From: Actinomycetales bacterium JB111
GTDB lineage: Bacteria > Actinomycetota > Actinomycetes > Actinomycetales > Actinomycetaceae
Length of the DNA stretch: 64,000 nt
Reading direction: 5' to 3'
Assembly (NCBI GenBank): GCA_900163555.1
Contig: FUHX01000012.1
Span: forward strand, 1 to 64,000
Every line of letters starts with the position of its first letter. Within the stretch, counting starts at the first letter, position 1. The notes under the pieces are model-generated. The model worked only from the letters and a program-made list of their open reading frames with translations, ran no database searches and was not told where the DNA came from. Both the position numbers and the translations under genes were made by a program. Positions 43,661 through 52,816 of this stretch are shown piece after piece.

Positions 43661-44140
43661 TCAGCCGAGCCGTACGAACGACCGGAGCGGATGCTCCAGG
43701 TCCCGGATCTCCGTGAACCCCATCGCCTCGTAGAACGCCCGCTGCGCGGGCTCGTCGTCGGTGAGGAGAACCTGCTGCCGGACGTCGTCGAACGGCTCGA
43801 GGGCTCGCCTGAACAGCTCCGCCCCGATGCCGGTCCGACGGCGGGTGGGCGCCACGAGGATGTCCTGCAGGTAGACGATCGTCCACCCGTCCCCGACGAC
43901 GCGCGCGAGGCCGGCCAGTCGATCCCCGTCCCAGGCGGTCACCACCCGCAGTGAGGCGGCGACCGCCGCCTCGAGCCGCGCGGGATCCCTCGTGTACGCC
44001 GACCATCCGACCGACCCGTAGAGGTCGACGAGGTCGTCACGACCGACCTCGCGGTCGAGCCGGTAGTTGATGGACGTGAGGGCCTCACCGGTCGTCGTCG
44101 CACCGTCGGGCGTCCGGGAGTCGTCGGCACGGCGGGTCAT
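43661..44140 (-). CDS. GNAT family N-acetyltransferase
   Basis: The 159-residue protein (SINYRLDREVGRDDLVDLYG, WTIVYLQDILVAPTRRRTGI, FYEAMGFTEIRDLEHP) is a GCN5-related acetyltransferase. It is followed upstream (nine bases away) by the O-methyltransferase gene on the same strand. Confidence 0.9.
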   Translation of the reverse strand: MTRRADDSRTPDGATTTGEALTSINYRLDREVGRDDLVDLYGSVGWSAYTRDPARLEAAVAASLRVVTAWDGDRLAGLARVVGDGWTIVYLQDILVAPTRRRTGIGAELFRRALEPFDDVRQQVLLTDDEPAQRAFYEAMGFTEIRDLEHPLRSFVRLG

Positions 44141-44149
44141 GGGTGCAAC

Positions 44150-44879
44150 CTAGTTGTCGCCGTCGGGGACGTCCCCGGTGCGGCGGGCGATGATCAGCCC
44201 GTCCCAGCCCTTGACGCCGACCGTCTGGACGGCCGTCGCCTCGAGCCCCGGATGCTCGGCGATGTCCCCGCGTGACCGCCCGGACGCCCTGCACCCTCGG
44301 GTCGGCGCTCGCGGCGTCGGTCACCGCGCCGTTCCGCACGACGTTGTCGATCACGATGAGCGACCCCGGGCGGGTGAGCTCCATGGCGGCGGCCAGGTAC
44401 CGGGGATTGTTGGGCTTGTCGGCGTCGATGAAGACGAGGTCGAACGGCTCGGTCCGGTCGTCGATGAGGGCTGCCGCGGAGTCGGCCGCGGCGCCCACGC
44501 GCACCTCCACCCGGTCGGACACGCCGGCGCGCCGGAGGTTCTCCCGCGCGATCGCGGCGTTGGACTCCTCGAGCTCGAGGGTGACGACGCGGCCCGTCTC
44601 GCCCACCGCGTGGGCGAACCAGATGGTCGAGTAGCCGGCGAGCGTGCCGAACTCCAGGACCCGCCGCGCGCCACTTACCTGGGCCAGCAGCGCCAGCAGC
44701 GCGCCCTGGTTGGCGGCCACCTCGGCGTTCGGCATGGTCGTGTCGGCGCACGAACGGCGGGCCTCGACGAGGGCGTCGTCCTCGCTGATCAGGGCGCCGG
44801 TGAAGTAGTCGTCGACCTCCCGCCAGGCCGCGGGCGACTCGTAGCGATGGGCCGGGGGCGCGTCCTCGTGACCGGTCAT
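44150..44879 (-). pseudogene. O-methyltransferase with a homopolymer frameshift
   Basis: The frame from ATG 44879 reads YFTGALISEDDALVEARRSC, VLEFGTLAGYSTIWFAHAVG (SAM loop), LVFIDADKPNNPRYLAAAME and VIDNVVRNGAVTDAASADPR, a catechol-type O-methyltransferase. At a run of four C on the plus strand (44266-44269) the frame changes. The family ending DIAEHPGLEATAVQTVG and VKGWDGLIIARRTG follows in another frame to a TAG at 44150-44152. One extra base explains this: either a real lesion, a phase-variable tract or a sequencing error. Confidence 0.8.
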
Positions 44880-44949
44880 GGCCCCAGTCTGACACCGGGC
44901 AGGGCGGACGGGCCCCGGCACCCGCGCGCGTGGGGAGGCGGCCGCGTCG

Positions 44950-45243
44950 TCAGCCCGCCGGCTTCGTTGCGACGCCGTCGAGCCAGAGCGTGTCGGACTC
45001 GTCGGAGTGGCTGCCGTCGGTGCCGACGTGCTTCCCGCTGATCGTCGGCCCCTTGGTGATGACATGGACCATCGCCATGCCGTGCCCGCGGCCGAGCCCG
45101 TAGTCGTCCTTGAGCCACGCGAGGATCTCTCCGGCCTTCACGCCCTCGGCGTCGAGCCCCTTCTCGCGGGCGATCTCGATGAGCTGTCGCGGCGTGAGTC
45201 GGGTCTTCTTCTCGACGGCGTCGAGGTAGGCCTGGAACGACAT
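44950..45243 (-). CDS. DUF4287 domain protein
   Basis: The 97-residue protein starts SFQAYLDAVEKKTRLTPRQL and contains EGVKAGEILAWLKDDYGLGR-GHGMAMV, the DUF4287 signature, followed by a short tail. Function unknown. Confidence 0.88.
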   Translation of the reverse strand: MSFQAYLDAVEKKTRLTPRQLIEIAREKGLDAEGVKAGEILAWLKDDYGLGRGHGMAMVHVITKGPTISGKHVGTDGSHSDESDTLWLDGVATKPAG

Positions 45244-45266
45244 CGTTCCCCCTTCGTGGGCGTCGG

Positions 45267-45824
45267 TCAGTCTGCGCGTCGATAATGCACGTCGACGACC
45301 CCGTTGGACAGGGGTCGGGTGGAGATGAGCTCGAGCCGCCGGGTCTGCCGCAGTCCGTCGCTGAACAGCGTGGGACCGTGGCCGGCGATGCGCGGGTGGA
45401 CGAGGAAGCGGTACTCGTCGACCAGGTCCAGTCGGTCCAGCGCGACCGCGAGGCGGCCGCTCCCGACGAGAACGCCCGCGGGCGTGGCCTCCTTCAGGCG
45501 CCGGACGGCCGTTCCCAGCTCGCCCGTGAGCAGGTGGGTGTTGGTCCAGGTGAAGTCCCTACGGGTCGACGAGACCACGTACTTCGGCTTGGTCTCGAGG
45601 ACGGTCGCCCACTCCCGCTCCGACGCCGCCGCCTCCTGCTCTCCGGCCGCGATCGGTGGCCAGGCGGACTCCATCATCTCGTAGGTGTCGCGGCCCCAGA
45701 GCATGGCCCCGCAGTCCCGGAGCATCCCCGTGAACAGCGCGAGCGTCTCGTCGTCGGCGATGCCCACGTCGTGCGCGAGGCAGCCGTCGAGGGTGAGGTT
45801 GATGCTGAACGTCAGGCGTCCCAT
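45267..45824 (-). CDS. Dihydrofolate reductase / RibD C-terminal family protein
   Basis: The 185-residue protein (LTFSINLTLDGCLAHDVGIA, CGAMLWGRDTYEMMESAWPP, AGVLVGSGRLAVALDRLDLV, YRFLVHPRIAGHGPTLFSDG) is a full-length member of the DHFR-like reductase family and serves as a comparison for the truncated gene at 35259. Substrate unknown. Confidence 0.9.
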   Translation of the reverse strand: MGRLTFSINLTLDGCLAHDVGIADDETLALFTGMLRDCGAMLWGRDTYEMMESAWPPIAAGEQEAAASEREWATVLETKPKYVVSSTRRDFTWTNTHLLTGELGTAVRRLKEATPAGVLVGSGRLAVALDRLDLVDEYRFLVHPRIAGHGPTLFSDGLRQTRRLELISTRPLSNGVVDVHYRRAD

Positions 45825-45948
45825 CCCCGGAGCCTAGGGGTGTGGGAGGGCCCGGTCGAGGGCTTTCTGGGACGCCGGTCACTGTTCGAGGGCCCTCACA
45901 AAGTGTTGTCCGTAGACACACCCGGGACGCCCGGGAAACCATCGTTCC

Positions 45949-46083
45949 TCGAAGGGGAGTAGCTCCTCCGGACCCCGGTCCGGTTGCGCTGCGTCGACAT
46001 GCTGGTCGCCGAGGTGGGTGGCCCGGCGCAGCACCTCGCAGCAGCGGGGCGGGCGAGACCTTCGGCCCTTGCCGTGGCCGAAG
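45949..46083 (+). ncRNA. yybP-ykoY (manganese) riboswitch
   Basis: GGGGAGTAGC at 45954-45963 and GCGAGACCTTCGGC at 46053-46066 match the two conserved segments of the yybP-ykoY aptamer. The distal P1 strand pairs GAAGG (45951-45955) with CCTTC (46059-46063). The 3' P1 strand CTTCGGCC (46060-46067) can instead pair with GGCCGAAG (46076-46083), giving a switching hairpin upstream of GAGGAG. It controls a cation exchanger gene, and a DtxR/MntR regulator follows, consistent with Mn2+ sensing. Confidence 0.85.
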
Positions 46084-46116
46084 ATCTCGATCGCGGCGTG
46101 TTGACGAGGAGTGCTT

Positions 46117-47484
46117 GTGCCCAACGCCTTGATCCGACGGATCCTGCTCTGTCTGCTGATCGCCGCTCCCGCGGTGGCGCTCCGGCTCACGGGTGTGCGG
46201 TTCCTCCCCGTCGTCGATCTGATCATCTTCGGCGCGGCCGTGGTCGCCGCGGCCTTCCTCCTCGCCTGGGCGGCCGAGGCGGCGCACAAGGACATCTCCG
46301 GTGCGCTCGCGATCGCGCTTCTCGCCCTCATCGCGGTCCTGCCCGAGTACGCCGTGGACCTGTACTACGCGTACACGGCCGGGTCCGACCCCGCCTACAC
46401 CCACTTCGCGGCCGCCAACATGACCGGGTCGAACCGCCTCCTGCTCGGATTCGGCTGGCCCCTGGTCGTGATCGTCGCCTACCTGGTCGCCCGCCGGCTC
46501 CACAGGGGCACGGGGCGGAAGGTGGTGGCGCTCCGCCTGCCGGGCGAGAGCCGGCTCGACATCGGGTTCCTCGCGATCCTCGCGCTCGTCGCCTTCGCGA
46601 TCCCGCTCATGGGGAGCATCCCGATCTGGTTCGGGATCGGCCTCATCGCCGTCTTCGCCCTGTACCTGTGGCGCGCGGGCCAGGTCCAGAGCGACGAGGA
46701 GGAGGAGTTCGTCGGGGCGGCGGCCCTCATCGCCGACCTGCCGACGCGTTCGCGCAGGACGACCGTCGTCGCGCTGTTCGTCGTCTCCGCGGCCGTCATC
46801 CTGCTCTCCGCCGAGCCCTTCGCCGAGTCGCTCGTGGCGTCCGGCTCCGCCCTCGGCATCGACAGCTACTTCCTCGTGCAGTGGCTCGCGCCGCTCGCCT
46901 CCGAGGCGCCGGAGTTCATCATCGCCGTCATGTTCGCCCTGCGGGGCAAGGGCGCGGCCGCCATCGGCACGCTCATCGCCTCGAAGGTCAACCAGTGGAG
47001 CCTGCTCGTCGGCTCGCTGCCGGTGGCCTACTGGGCCGGCGGCGGTGACGCGGCCCTCCCGCTCGACGGCCGTCAGGTCGAGGAGTTCGTCCTCACGGCG
47101 ACCCAGACCCTGCTCGGCGTCGCGATCATCATCGGCCTGCGCTTCCACTGGTGGTCGGCGCTCGGCCTCGCGGCCCTGTTCGCCGTGCAGTTCGCCGTCA
47201 CCGACACCGGCGGGAGGTACGTCCTCAGCGCCGTCCAGGCCGCGCTCGCCGTCGCGTTCCTCGTCGCGCACCGGCGCGACATCCTCCCGGCGCTCGCGGC
47301 GCCGTTCGCGCGCGCGTCCGGTCGTGGGACCGACGGCAGCGAGGAGGCGGTGGCTGCCGGTGCGTCCGCCGAGAGGGCCGGCGAGACGTCCGCGCAGGGG
47401 GCCGGCGAGGACCCCGCGCGGGAGTCGGCCGAGGCTGCGTCCGCCGCGCTGGACGCCCCGCGTCCGGCGAGGACGGGGCGCTAG
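46117..47484 (+). CDS. Cation/Ca2+ exchanger-family membrane transporter
   Basis: The 455-residue polytopic protein has about 10-11 helices in two halves with the alpha-repeat-like segments EYAVDLYYAYTAGSDPAYTH-FAAANMTGSNRLLLGFG and LASEAPEFIIAVMFALRGKG-AAAIGTLIASKVNQWSLLVG, as in the CaCA antiporters. A Glu/Ala-rich tail ends it. Placement under an Mn2+ riboswitch suggests manganese (or divalent cation) export. GTG 46117 is chosen since GAGGAG ends five bases before it. Confidence 0.82.
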   Translation: MPNALIRRILLCLLIAAPAVALRLTGVRFLPVVDLIIFGAAVVAAAFLLAWAAEAAHKDISGALAIALLALIAVLPEYAVDLYYAYTAGSDPAYTHFAAANMTGSNRLLLGFGWPLVVIVAYLVARRLHRGTGRKVVALRLPGESRLDIGFLAILALVAFAIPLMGSIPIWFGIGLIAVFALYLWRAGQVQSDEEEEFVGAAALIADLPTRSRRTTVVALFVVSAAVILLSAEPFAESLVASGSALGIDSYFLVQWLAPLASEAPEFIIAVMFALRGKGAAAIGTLIASKVNQWSLLVGSLPVAYWAGGGDAALPLDGRQVEEFVLTATQTLLGVAIIIGLRFHWWSALGLAALFAVQFAVTDTGGRYVLSAVQAALAVAFLVAHRRDILPALAAPFARASGRGTDGSEEAVAAGASAERAGETSAQGAGEDPARESAEAASAALDAPRPARTGR

Positions 47485-47494
47485 GGTGACGACG

Positions 47495-48172
47495 ATGCGC
47501 AACGCCCGGATCACCCGTGTGGTCGAGGACTACGTCACGCTGATCTGGAAGGCCTACGAGTGGCCCGGCGGCGCCCCGTCGACCACCGACCTCGCCGCCC
47601 AGCTGGCGGTGACGCCCTCCACCGTCTCGTCCACGCTGAAGAAGCTCGAGCGCGACGGCTTCATTGCCTACGAGCCCTACGGCGCGATCGAGCTGACGCC
47701 CGCCGGTCACGACCTGGCGGTGGAGATCATCCGGCGCCACCGGATCGTCGAGACCTACCTGCACCGCGAGCTCGGGATGTCGTGGGACGAGGTGCACGTG
47801 GAGGCCGACAGCCTGGAGCACGCCGTCTCCGACGCCCTGCTCGCGCGCATGGACGAGGTGCTCGGTCACCCTGAGCACGACCCGCACGGGGACCCGATCC
47901 CCGACGCCGTCGGCCGGGTCGCCCCCGACACGAGCCAGGCCCTCGCGGACGTCGCGGCAGGCACGGACGTGCGGGTCACCCGCGTGTCCGACCGGTCGCC
48001 CGAGATCCTGCGTCACCTGCAGGGCGTCGGCATCGGGATCGGCACGATCCTGACCGTCGCGGGCGTGAGCCTCGAGGCGGGAGCCGTGAGCGTCGTCGTC
48101 GGGGGAGTGTCCGTGCAGCTGGGGCTGCCGACCGCGGCAGCCGTGCGCGTGAGCCCCGAGCCGGCCGCGTAG
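47495..48172 (+). CDS. DtxR/MntR family metalloregulator
   Basis: The 225-residue protein has a winged helix (RVVEDYVTLIWKAYEWPGG, STTDLAAQLAVTPSTVSSTL, YEPYGAIELTPAGHDLAVEI), the metal-binding dimerisation helix (RIVETYLHRELGMSWDEVHV, EADSLEHAVSDALLARMDEV) and a C-terminal FeoA/SH3-like domain (VRVTRVSDRSPEILRHLQGV). Ligand-type residues E and H are present. It is likely cotranscribed with the exchanger. Start is ATG 47495 or GTG 47486. Confidence 0.9.
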   Translation: MRNARITRVVEDYVTLIWKAYEWPGGAPSTTDLAAQLAVTPSTVSSTLKKLERDGFIAYEPYGAIELTPAGHDLAVEIIRRHRIVETYLHRELGMSWDEVHVEADSLEHAVSDALLARMDEVLGHPEHDPHGDPIPDAVGRVAPDTSQALADVAAGTDVRVTRVSDRSPEILRHLQGVGIGIGTILTVAGVSLEAGAVSVVVGGVSVQLGLPTAAAVRVSPEPAA

Positions 48173-48223
48173 CGGACCGGCTGCCCGCTTCGGCAGCGAG
48201 CCCGCGTGCCTTAGTGTCTAAGC

Positions 48224-48619
48224 ATGAGTGAAGATACGAAGGCATGCGCGCTCGGCGTCGACAGCCAGTACGCCGACCTGGCGGCCGAGGTGTTCACGCT
48301 GCTGTCGGACGCCACGCGGGTGCGGATCGTCCTCGCCCTGCGCGACGCCGAGAAGTCGGTGAGCGAGCTGGCCGAGCAGATCGGCAAGTCGCCCACCGTC
48401 ATCTCCCAGCACCTGGCGAAGCTGCGCTGGGGCAGGATCGTCGCCCCGCGCCGGGAGGGCAACCGCGCCATCTACAGCCTCATCGACGAGCACGCCCGCG
48501 AGCTCGTCGCGCACGCCGTCTTCCAGGCGCAGCACGTCGTCTCCGACGCGCCCGAGCACCACCGCGCCGCCGACGGGTCGGTGGCCGTCGGCGGGCGCAC
48601 AGCCACGCCCGGGACCTGA
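48224..48619 (+). CDS. ArsR/SmtB family metal-sensing repressor
   Basis: The 131-residue winged-helix protein has LLSDATRVRIVLALRDAEKS, ELAEQIGKSPTVISQHLAKL and a histidine-rich final helix (DEHARELVAHAVFQAQHVVS-DAPEHH) resembling the alpha-5 metal site of SmtB/NmtR/KmtR proteins. TTAG-TGT-CTAA just before the ATG is a likely operator and contains TAGTGT as -10 (leaderless). It precedes an MFS transporter by eight bases and probably controls it. Confidence 0.9.
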   Translation: MSEDTKACALGVDSQYADLAAEVFTLLSDATRVRIVLALRDAEKSVSELAEQIGKSPTVISQHLAKLRWGRIVAPRREGNRAIYSLIDEHARELVAHAVFQAQHVVSDAPEHHRAADGSVAVGGRTATPGT

Positions 48620-48627
48620 CGCCGCGC

Positions 48628-49902
48628 ATGCTCTCGGTCCTGAGGAACCCGACCTACGCCAGGCTCTTCGGCGCGCAGGTCATCGCGCTGATCGGCACCG
48701 GCCTGCTCACGGTCGCGCTAGGCCTGCTCGCCTTCGACCTCGCGGGCGGCGACGCCGGCGTCGTCATGGGGACGGCCATGGCCATCAAGATGGTCGCCTA
48801 CGTCGGCGTCTCGCCGGTCACCGCCGCGCTCGTCGCCCACCTGCCGCGCCGGCCCGTGCTCATCGGGGCGGACCTCGTCCGCGCCGGGGTCGCGGTGTCC
48901 CTGCCGTTCGTCACCGACGTCTGGCAGATCTACGTCCTCATCTTCGTGCTGCAGTCGGCCTCGGCGACCTTCACCCCCGCGTTCCAGGCCGTCATCCCGT
49001 CCGTGCTGCCCGACGAGCGTGAGTACACGCGCGCCCTGTCCCTCTCGCGGCTGGCCTACGACACCGAGTCCCTCGTCAGCCCGGTGCTCGCCGCGGCGCT
49101 GCTGAGCGTCATCGGGTACCGCGACCTGTTCGTCGGCACCGTCGTCGGCTTCCTCGCCTCGGCGGCCCTCGTACTCGCCTCGACGCTCCCGCGCATCGAG
49201 GCGCCGACGCCGGCGCCGTTCGTCGACCGGGTCACCCGCGGCGTGCGGGCGTTCTGGGCCCGGCGTGAGCTGCGCGGGATGATCGGCCTCAACCTCGCGG
49301 TCGCGACGACGACGGCCATGGTCATCGTCAACACGGTCGTCCTCGTGCAGGGAGACCTGGGCAGGACCCAGACCGACGTCGCCCTGCTGCTCGCCGCCTA
49401 CGGCGGCGGCTCGATGATCGTCGCCCTCGCGATGCCGGGACTGCTCGACCGGGTCCCCGACCGCCGGGCGATGCTCGTCGGCGGCGCCGCGCTTCCTGCG
49501 TTGCTGCTCGTCTCGGCGGGAGTTCTCGAGTGGCTGGACGGGACGGCGCGGTGGGCCGCGCTGCTCGTGCTGTGGGCGCTGCTGGGCGCCGCGACGTCCG
49601 CCGTGCTCACGCCGTCGGCTCGTCTCCTGCGGCGGAACAGCACGGAGGCCGACCGTCCGGCCGTGTTCGCCGCCCAGTTCTCCCTGTCCCACGCGTGCTA
49701 CCTGCTCACCTACCCGCTCGCCGGGGCGATGGGGGCCGTGATCGGCCTCGCGCGGGTCTCTCTCGTGCTCGTCGCGCTCGGAGTCCTCGGCGTGGCCGCG
49801 ACGCTGTCGTGGTGGGCGCTCCCGCGGGACCGTCGGCGGGCGGGGACCCCTGCGGACGGCCTCGCCGCGCGGACCCCGGGAGGGGCGTCGGATGAGCGGT
49901 GA
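48628..49902 (+). CDS. MFS family efflux transporter
   Basis: The 424-residue protein has 12 hydrophobic segments (VLRNPTYARLFGAQVIALIG, TGLLTVALGLLAFDLAGG, ... SLVLVALGVLGVAATLSWWA) and the cytoplasmic loops PRRPVLIGADLVRAG and DRVPDRRAMLVGGA. Substrate may be a metal or drug sensed by the ArsR upstream. The 3' end overlaps the next start by 11 bp. Confidence 0.9.
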   Translation: MLSVLRNPTYARLFGAQVIALIGTGLLTVALGLLAFDLAGGDAGVVMGTAMAIKMVAYVGVSPVTAALVAHLPRRPVLIGADLVRAGVAVSLPFVTDVWQIYVLIFVLQSASATFTPAFQAVIPSVLPDEREYTRALSLSRLAYDTESLVSPVLAAALLSVIGYRDLFVGTVVGFLASAALVLASTLPRIEAPTPAPFVDRVTRGVRAFWARRELRGMIGLNLAVATTTAMVIVNTVVLVQGDLGRTQTDVALLLAAYGGGSMIVALAMPGLLDRVPDRRAMLVGGAALPALLLVSAGVLEWLDGTARWAALLVLWALLGAATSAVLTPSARLLRRNSTEADRPAVFAAQFSLSHACYLLTYPLAGAMGAVIGLARVSLVLVALGVLGVAATLSWWALPRDRRRAGTPADGLAARTPGGASDER

Positions 49903-50437
49903 GACCGGGCCGAGGCTGCGACGACCGCGCGCCGACGACGCCGACGCCGTCCTCGCGGCCTTCCGGTCGAACGCGGACATGGCCCGCCAGGGCGACGTGT
50001 CGAGCCTGGCGGACGCCGAACGCTACGTCGGCCGCCTCGTGGCGGAGGATTCGCCGCACGAGGCATGGGTCGTGGACGACGCCGGCGTGCTCGTCGGCCT
50101 CGTCTGCGTGAGCGTCGACGACGCGAACCGCAGCGGCTGGTTCTGGTACTGGACGACGGACGCGGCACGGGGCCGCGGCTGGACGAGCAGGGCCGCCGCG
50201 ACCGTCGCGCACTGGGCGCTGACGGACCGGGGCCTGGAACGGCTCGAGCTCGGCCACCGCGTGAACAACCCCGCGTCCGGCGCGGTCGCCCGCCACGCCG
50301 GCTTCGTCCACGAGGGGGTCGAGCGGGCGAAGTTCCTCGTCGACGGACGGCGCATCGACGTCCGCACCTACGGGCGGCTGACGTCGGATCCCGAGCCGGC
50401 GTTCGAGCCGCTTGTGATGACCGGGGAGGGCCGGTGA
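49892..50437 (+). CDS. GNAT family N-acetyltransferase (RimJ/RimL-like)
   Basis: The 181-residue protein (LRRPRADDADAVLAAFRSNA, FWYWTTDAARGRGWTSRAAA, RLELGHRVNNPASGAVARHA-GF) resembles ribosomal-protein-type acetyltransferases. It shares 11 bp with the MFS gene and so is the third gene of that operon. Confidence 0.9.
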   Translation: MSGETGPRLRRPRADDADAVLAAFRSNADMARQGDVSSLADAERYVGRLVAEDSPHEAWVVDDAGVLVGLVCVSVDDANRSGWFWYWTTDAARGRGWTSRAAATVAHWALTDRGLERLELGHRVNNPASGAVARHAGFVHEGVERAKFLVDGRRIDVRTYGRLTSDPEPAFEPLVMTGEGR

Positions 50438-50549
50438 GGTCGCCGTCACCGACGCCTGGGACGGCGAGCTGATCGGGGCTGCGACGCGGCAATGATCCGC
50501 GCGCCCCGCGCGGGGGTCCGGCCGGAGGGGGACCGGCGTCGCCGGGCGA

Positions 50550-50843
50550 TCAGCGGCGGCGGCGCCACTCGACGAAGCGCGTCGACCGACGCCCGGGGTG
50601 GGCCGGGTCGTACCGGATCCAGTGTTTGCTGCCCACGAGCGGTCGATTGGTGCGGGTTCCCGTCCTGTGCTCGCGCTCCACGCCGTTGGAGTCGGTGAAC
50701 CGCAGCGTGACGACGTAGTAGTCGTGGACGTTGCTGCCCCTCGATCGGGAGACGGCCACGACCTTCGCGGGGACGAGCGGACCGGTGAGTCGCACGCTGC
50801 GGGCGCGCTCCCGCAGTCGTCGGCCGAACAGGATACCGAGCAT
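50550..50843 (-). CDS. Small DUF3592-like protein
   Basis: The 97-residue basic protein (LFGRRLRERARSVRLTGPLV, YVVTLRFTDSNGVEREHRTG, KHWIRYDPAHPGRRSTRFVE) has the beta-rich pattern of DUF3592-type soluble domains without the usual flanking membrane helices. Function unknown. Confidence 0.65.
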   Translation of the reverse strand: MLGILFGRRLRERARSVRLTGPLVPAKVVAVSRSRGSNVHDYYVVTLRFTDSNGVEREHRTGTRTNRPLVGSKHWIRYDPAHPGRRSTRFVEWRRRR

Positions 50844-50913
50844 GGCCGGAACCCTAGCCGTCGCGGGTCAGGGCCCGACACGCACGCCGACGGGGAACTG
50901 TCCCCGCCGCCGG

Positions 50914-51774
50914 CTACCGCGTGAGCGCCACCGTGCCCGCGGCGACCACGAGCAGCCCGATGTACGACCAGCTGTGCACCGCCTCCGGGATCCTGGGCGG
51001 TCGACGCCGAAGGACGACGATCACGGGGATCGCGCCGGCGAGCAGCGCCAACGCCGAGGCCACGTCGACCGTGCCGACCAGCCCACCCGCGTCGACGGCA
51101 CCGCCCCCGAGTGCGAGCGCGATGACCAGGGCCGGCGTGGCGATCGCGAGCGTGAGCGGGTTGGCGAGCGAGGTGGCGACGGCCATCGGCATGCCCGCCC
51201 GCCTCATCATGGGCACGGTCATGACGCTGCCGCCCACGCCGAGGAACGCGGCGACGGCGCCGATCGGCAGTCCCCACCCGTCGGGGAGCGGGCGGGACGG
51301 CTCGCTCGACGACCCCTGCGAGGCCCGGGAGGCGGACGGTGGGGGAGACGACGGCCGCGCGCCGGGCCCCCGCCCCGCGGGGGCGGCCTGCCGGGACGGC
51401 AGGAATCCCGGGCGCAGGAGCAGGTCGACGATCGTCAGCGCGATGTAGGCGACGAAGCCCCACCGCGGGACGGCGTCCGGGACGAACAGGGCGCCGACGG
51501 CCCCGCACGCGCCGCCCGCCGCGAGGAGAGCGAAGAGTGCCCGCCGGCCGCCGAGCCGCCCGAGGACAGCCCGGTCGGTGGCAGCGGTGGCCACGGCGGC
51601 GTTGACGACCATGACCAGCGCCGACGTCGCGATCGAGACCCGGAGCGCGTCGGCGCCGAGGTCCGCGTCGGCGACGAGGATCACCGGGACCGCGACGAAC
51701 CCGCCGCCGAAACCGAACAGGACGGTGGTGATGCCGACCAGGAGGCCGATGCCGAGAAGGATCGCGAGAGTCAC
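50914..51774 (-). CDS. Sulfite exporter TauE/SafE family protein
   Basis: The 286-residue protein has eight hydrophobic helices with the repeated TauE motifs FGFGGGFVAVPVILVADADL and AAFLGVGGSVMTVPMMRRAG, plus a Ser/Pro-rich loop in the middle. Members move sulfite, sulfonates or organic anions. GTG 51774. Divergent from AraC at 51859, suggesting regulation by it. Confidence 0.9.
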   Translation of the reverse strand: MTLAILLGIGLLVGITTVLFGFGGGFVAVPVILVADADLGADALRVSIATSALVMVVNAAVATAATDRAVLGRLGGRRALFALLAAGGACGAVGALFVPDAVPRWGFVAYIALTIVDLLLRPGFLPSRQAAPAGRGPGARPSSPPPSASRASQGSSSEPSRPLPDGWGLPIGAVAAFLGVGGSVMTVPMMRRAGMPMAVATSLANPLTLAIATPALVIALALGGGAVDAGGLVGTVDVASALALLAGAIPVIVVLRRRPPRIPEAVHSWSYIGLLVVAAGTVALTR

Positions 51775-51858
51775 GGGACCATCGGACCTCGGAACCACGG
51801 CGGGCAACAATCGATTGTCGGGCGACTTCTTGTCCGTTCTCGCCACTATCGTGGCCCC

Positions 51859-52632
51859 GTGCACAACATCGCCCTCGACGACGTCGATCACCTTCCGATC
51901 GACGTCCTCCCGATCGGCACGGACTACCCGCCCGGCCACCGGATGCCGGCGCACTCGCACCGCCGCGCGCAGCTGCTGTACGGGACCAGGGGCGTCATGG
52001 AGGTCGCGACCGACGAGGGCTCGTGGACCGTCCCGCCGGACCGCGCCGTGCTCATCCCGCCGCGCGTCACCCACGAGGTCCTCATGGACGGCGTGACGAC
52101 CTGGAGCCTGTACATCGAGCCGGACGCCGTCCCGTGGTGGCCGACCACCTGCGTCGTGGCCGACGTCGAGCCCCTGCTGCGTGAGCTGCTCGAGACGGCG
52201 AACGGCTTCGCGATCGACTACCCGGCCAGCGGCCGGGACCGCGCCGTCGTCGACCTCGTCCTGCACGAGCTCCGCCGACTGTCGCCGGTTCCCCTGTCCG
52301 TCGCGCTGCCCAGGAGCGCCGACCTGCGGGAGCTGTGCCGCGCCTACCTCGCCTCGCCCGACCTGGCGGTCACCAACGAGAGGTGGGCGAGGGCGGTCGG
52401 GCGGAGCCCCCGCACGTTCGACCGGGTCTTCCGCGGCGAGACCGGCGTGAGCCCGGCGGCCTGGCGCGGTCGCGCCCGCCTCCTCGCCGGACTGCGCATG
52501 CTGCCCGGCTCCTCGGTCACCGACGTCGCGGGCCGCCTCGGGTACGCGACCCCCGCCGGGTTCACGGCCGCCTTCACCCGCGCCTTCGGCGCCCCACCCA
52601 CGCGGTTCTCCGGGCACACTCCTGTCTCGTGA
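51859..52632 (+). CDS. AraC family transcriptional regulator
   Basis: The 257-residue protein has an N-terminal cupin (MPAHSHRRAQLLYGTRGVME, PPDRAVLIPPRVTHEVLMDG) and two C-terminal HTHs (RWARAVGRSPRTFDRVFRGE-TG, VTDVAGRLGYATPAGFTAAF). GTG 51859. The divergent TauE/SafE gene is its probable target. Confidence 0.9.
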   Translation: MHNIALDDVDHLPIDVLPIGTDYPPGHRMPAHSHRRAQLLYGTRGVMEVATDEGSWTVPPDRAVLIPPRVTHEVLMDGVTTWSLYIEPDAVPWWPTTCVVADVEPLLRELLETANGFAIDYPASGRDRAVVDLVLHELRRLSPVPLSVALPRSADLRELCRAYLASPDLAVTNERWARAVGRSPRTFDRVFRGETGVSPAAWRGRARLLAGLRMLPGSSVTDVAGRLGYATPAGFTAAFTRAFGAPPTRFSGHTPVS

Positions 52633-52816
52633 CGCCCCGCCCTCCGTCTCCCTCTCCCGCCCCACCCCGCTCCACCCTTTCCCGCGAGGGAGGAACGGAA
52701 CGCCCGAGGTCGGAAGAACAAGTTCCTACCTGACGCGCCCCGTTCTTCCCTCACGGATGGTGGGGGTGGGTAGCGTCGAGGTGTCCGGCTTGCCGCACGA
52801 GGGACGGAGACCCCCG

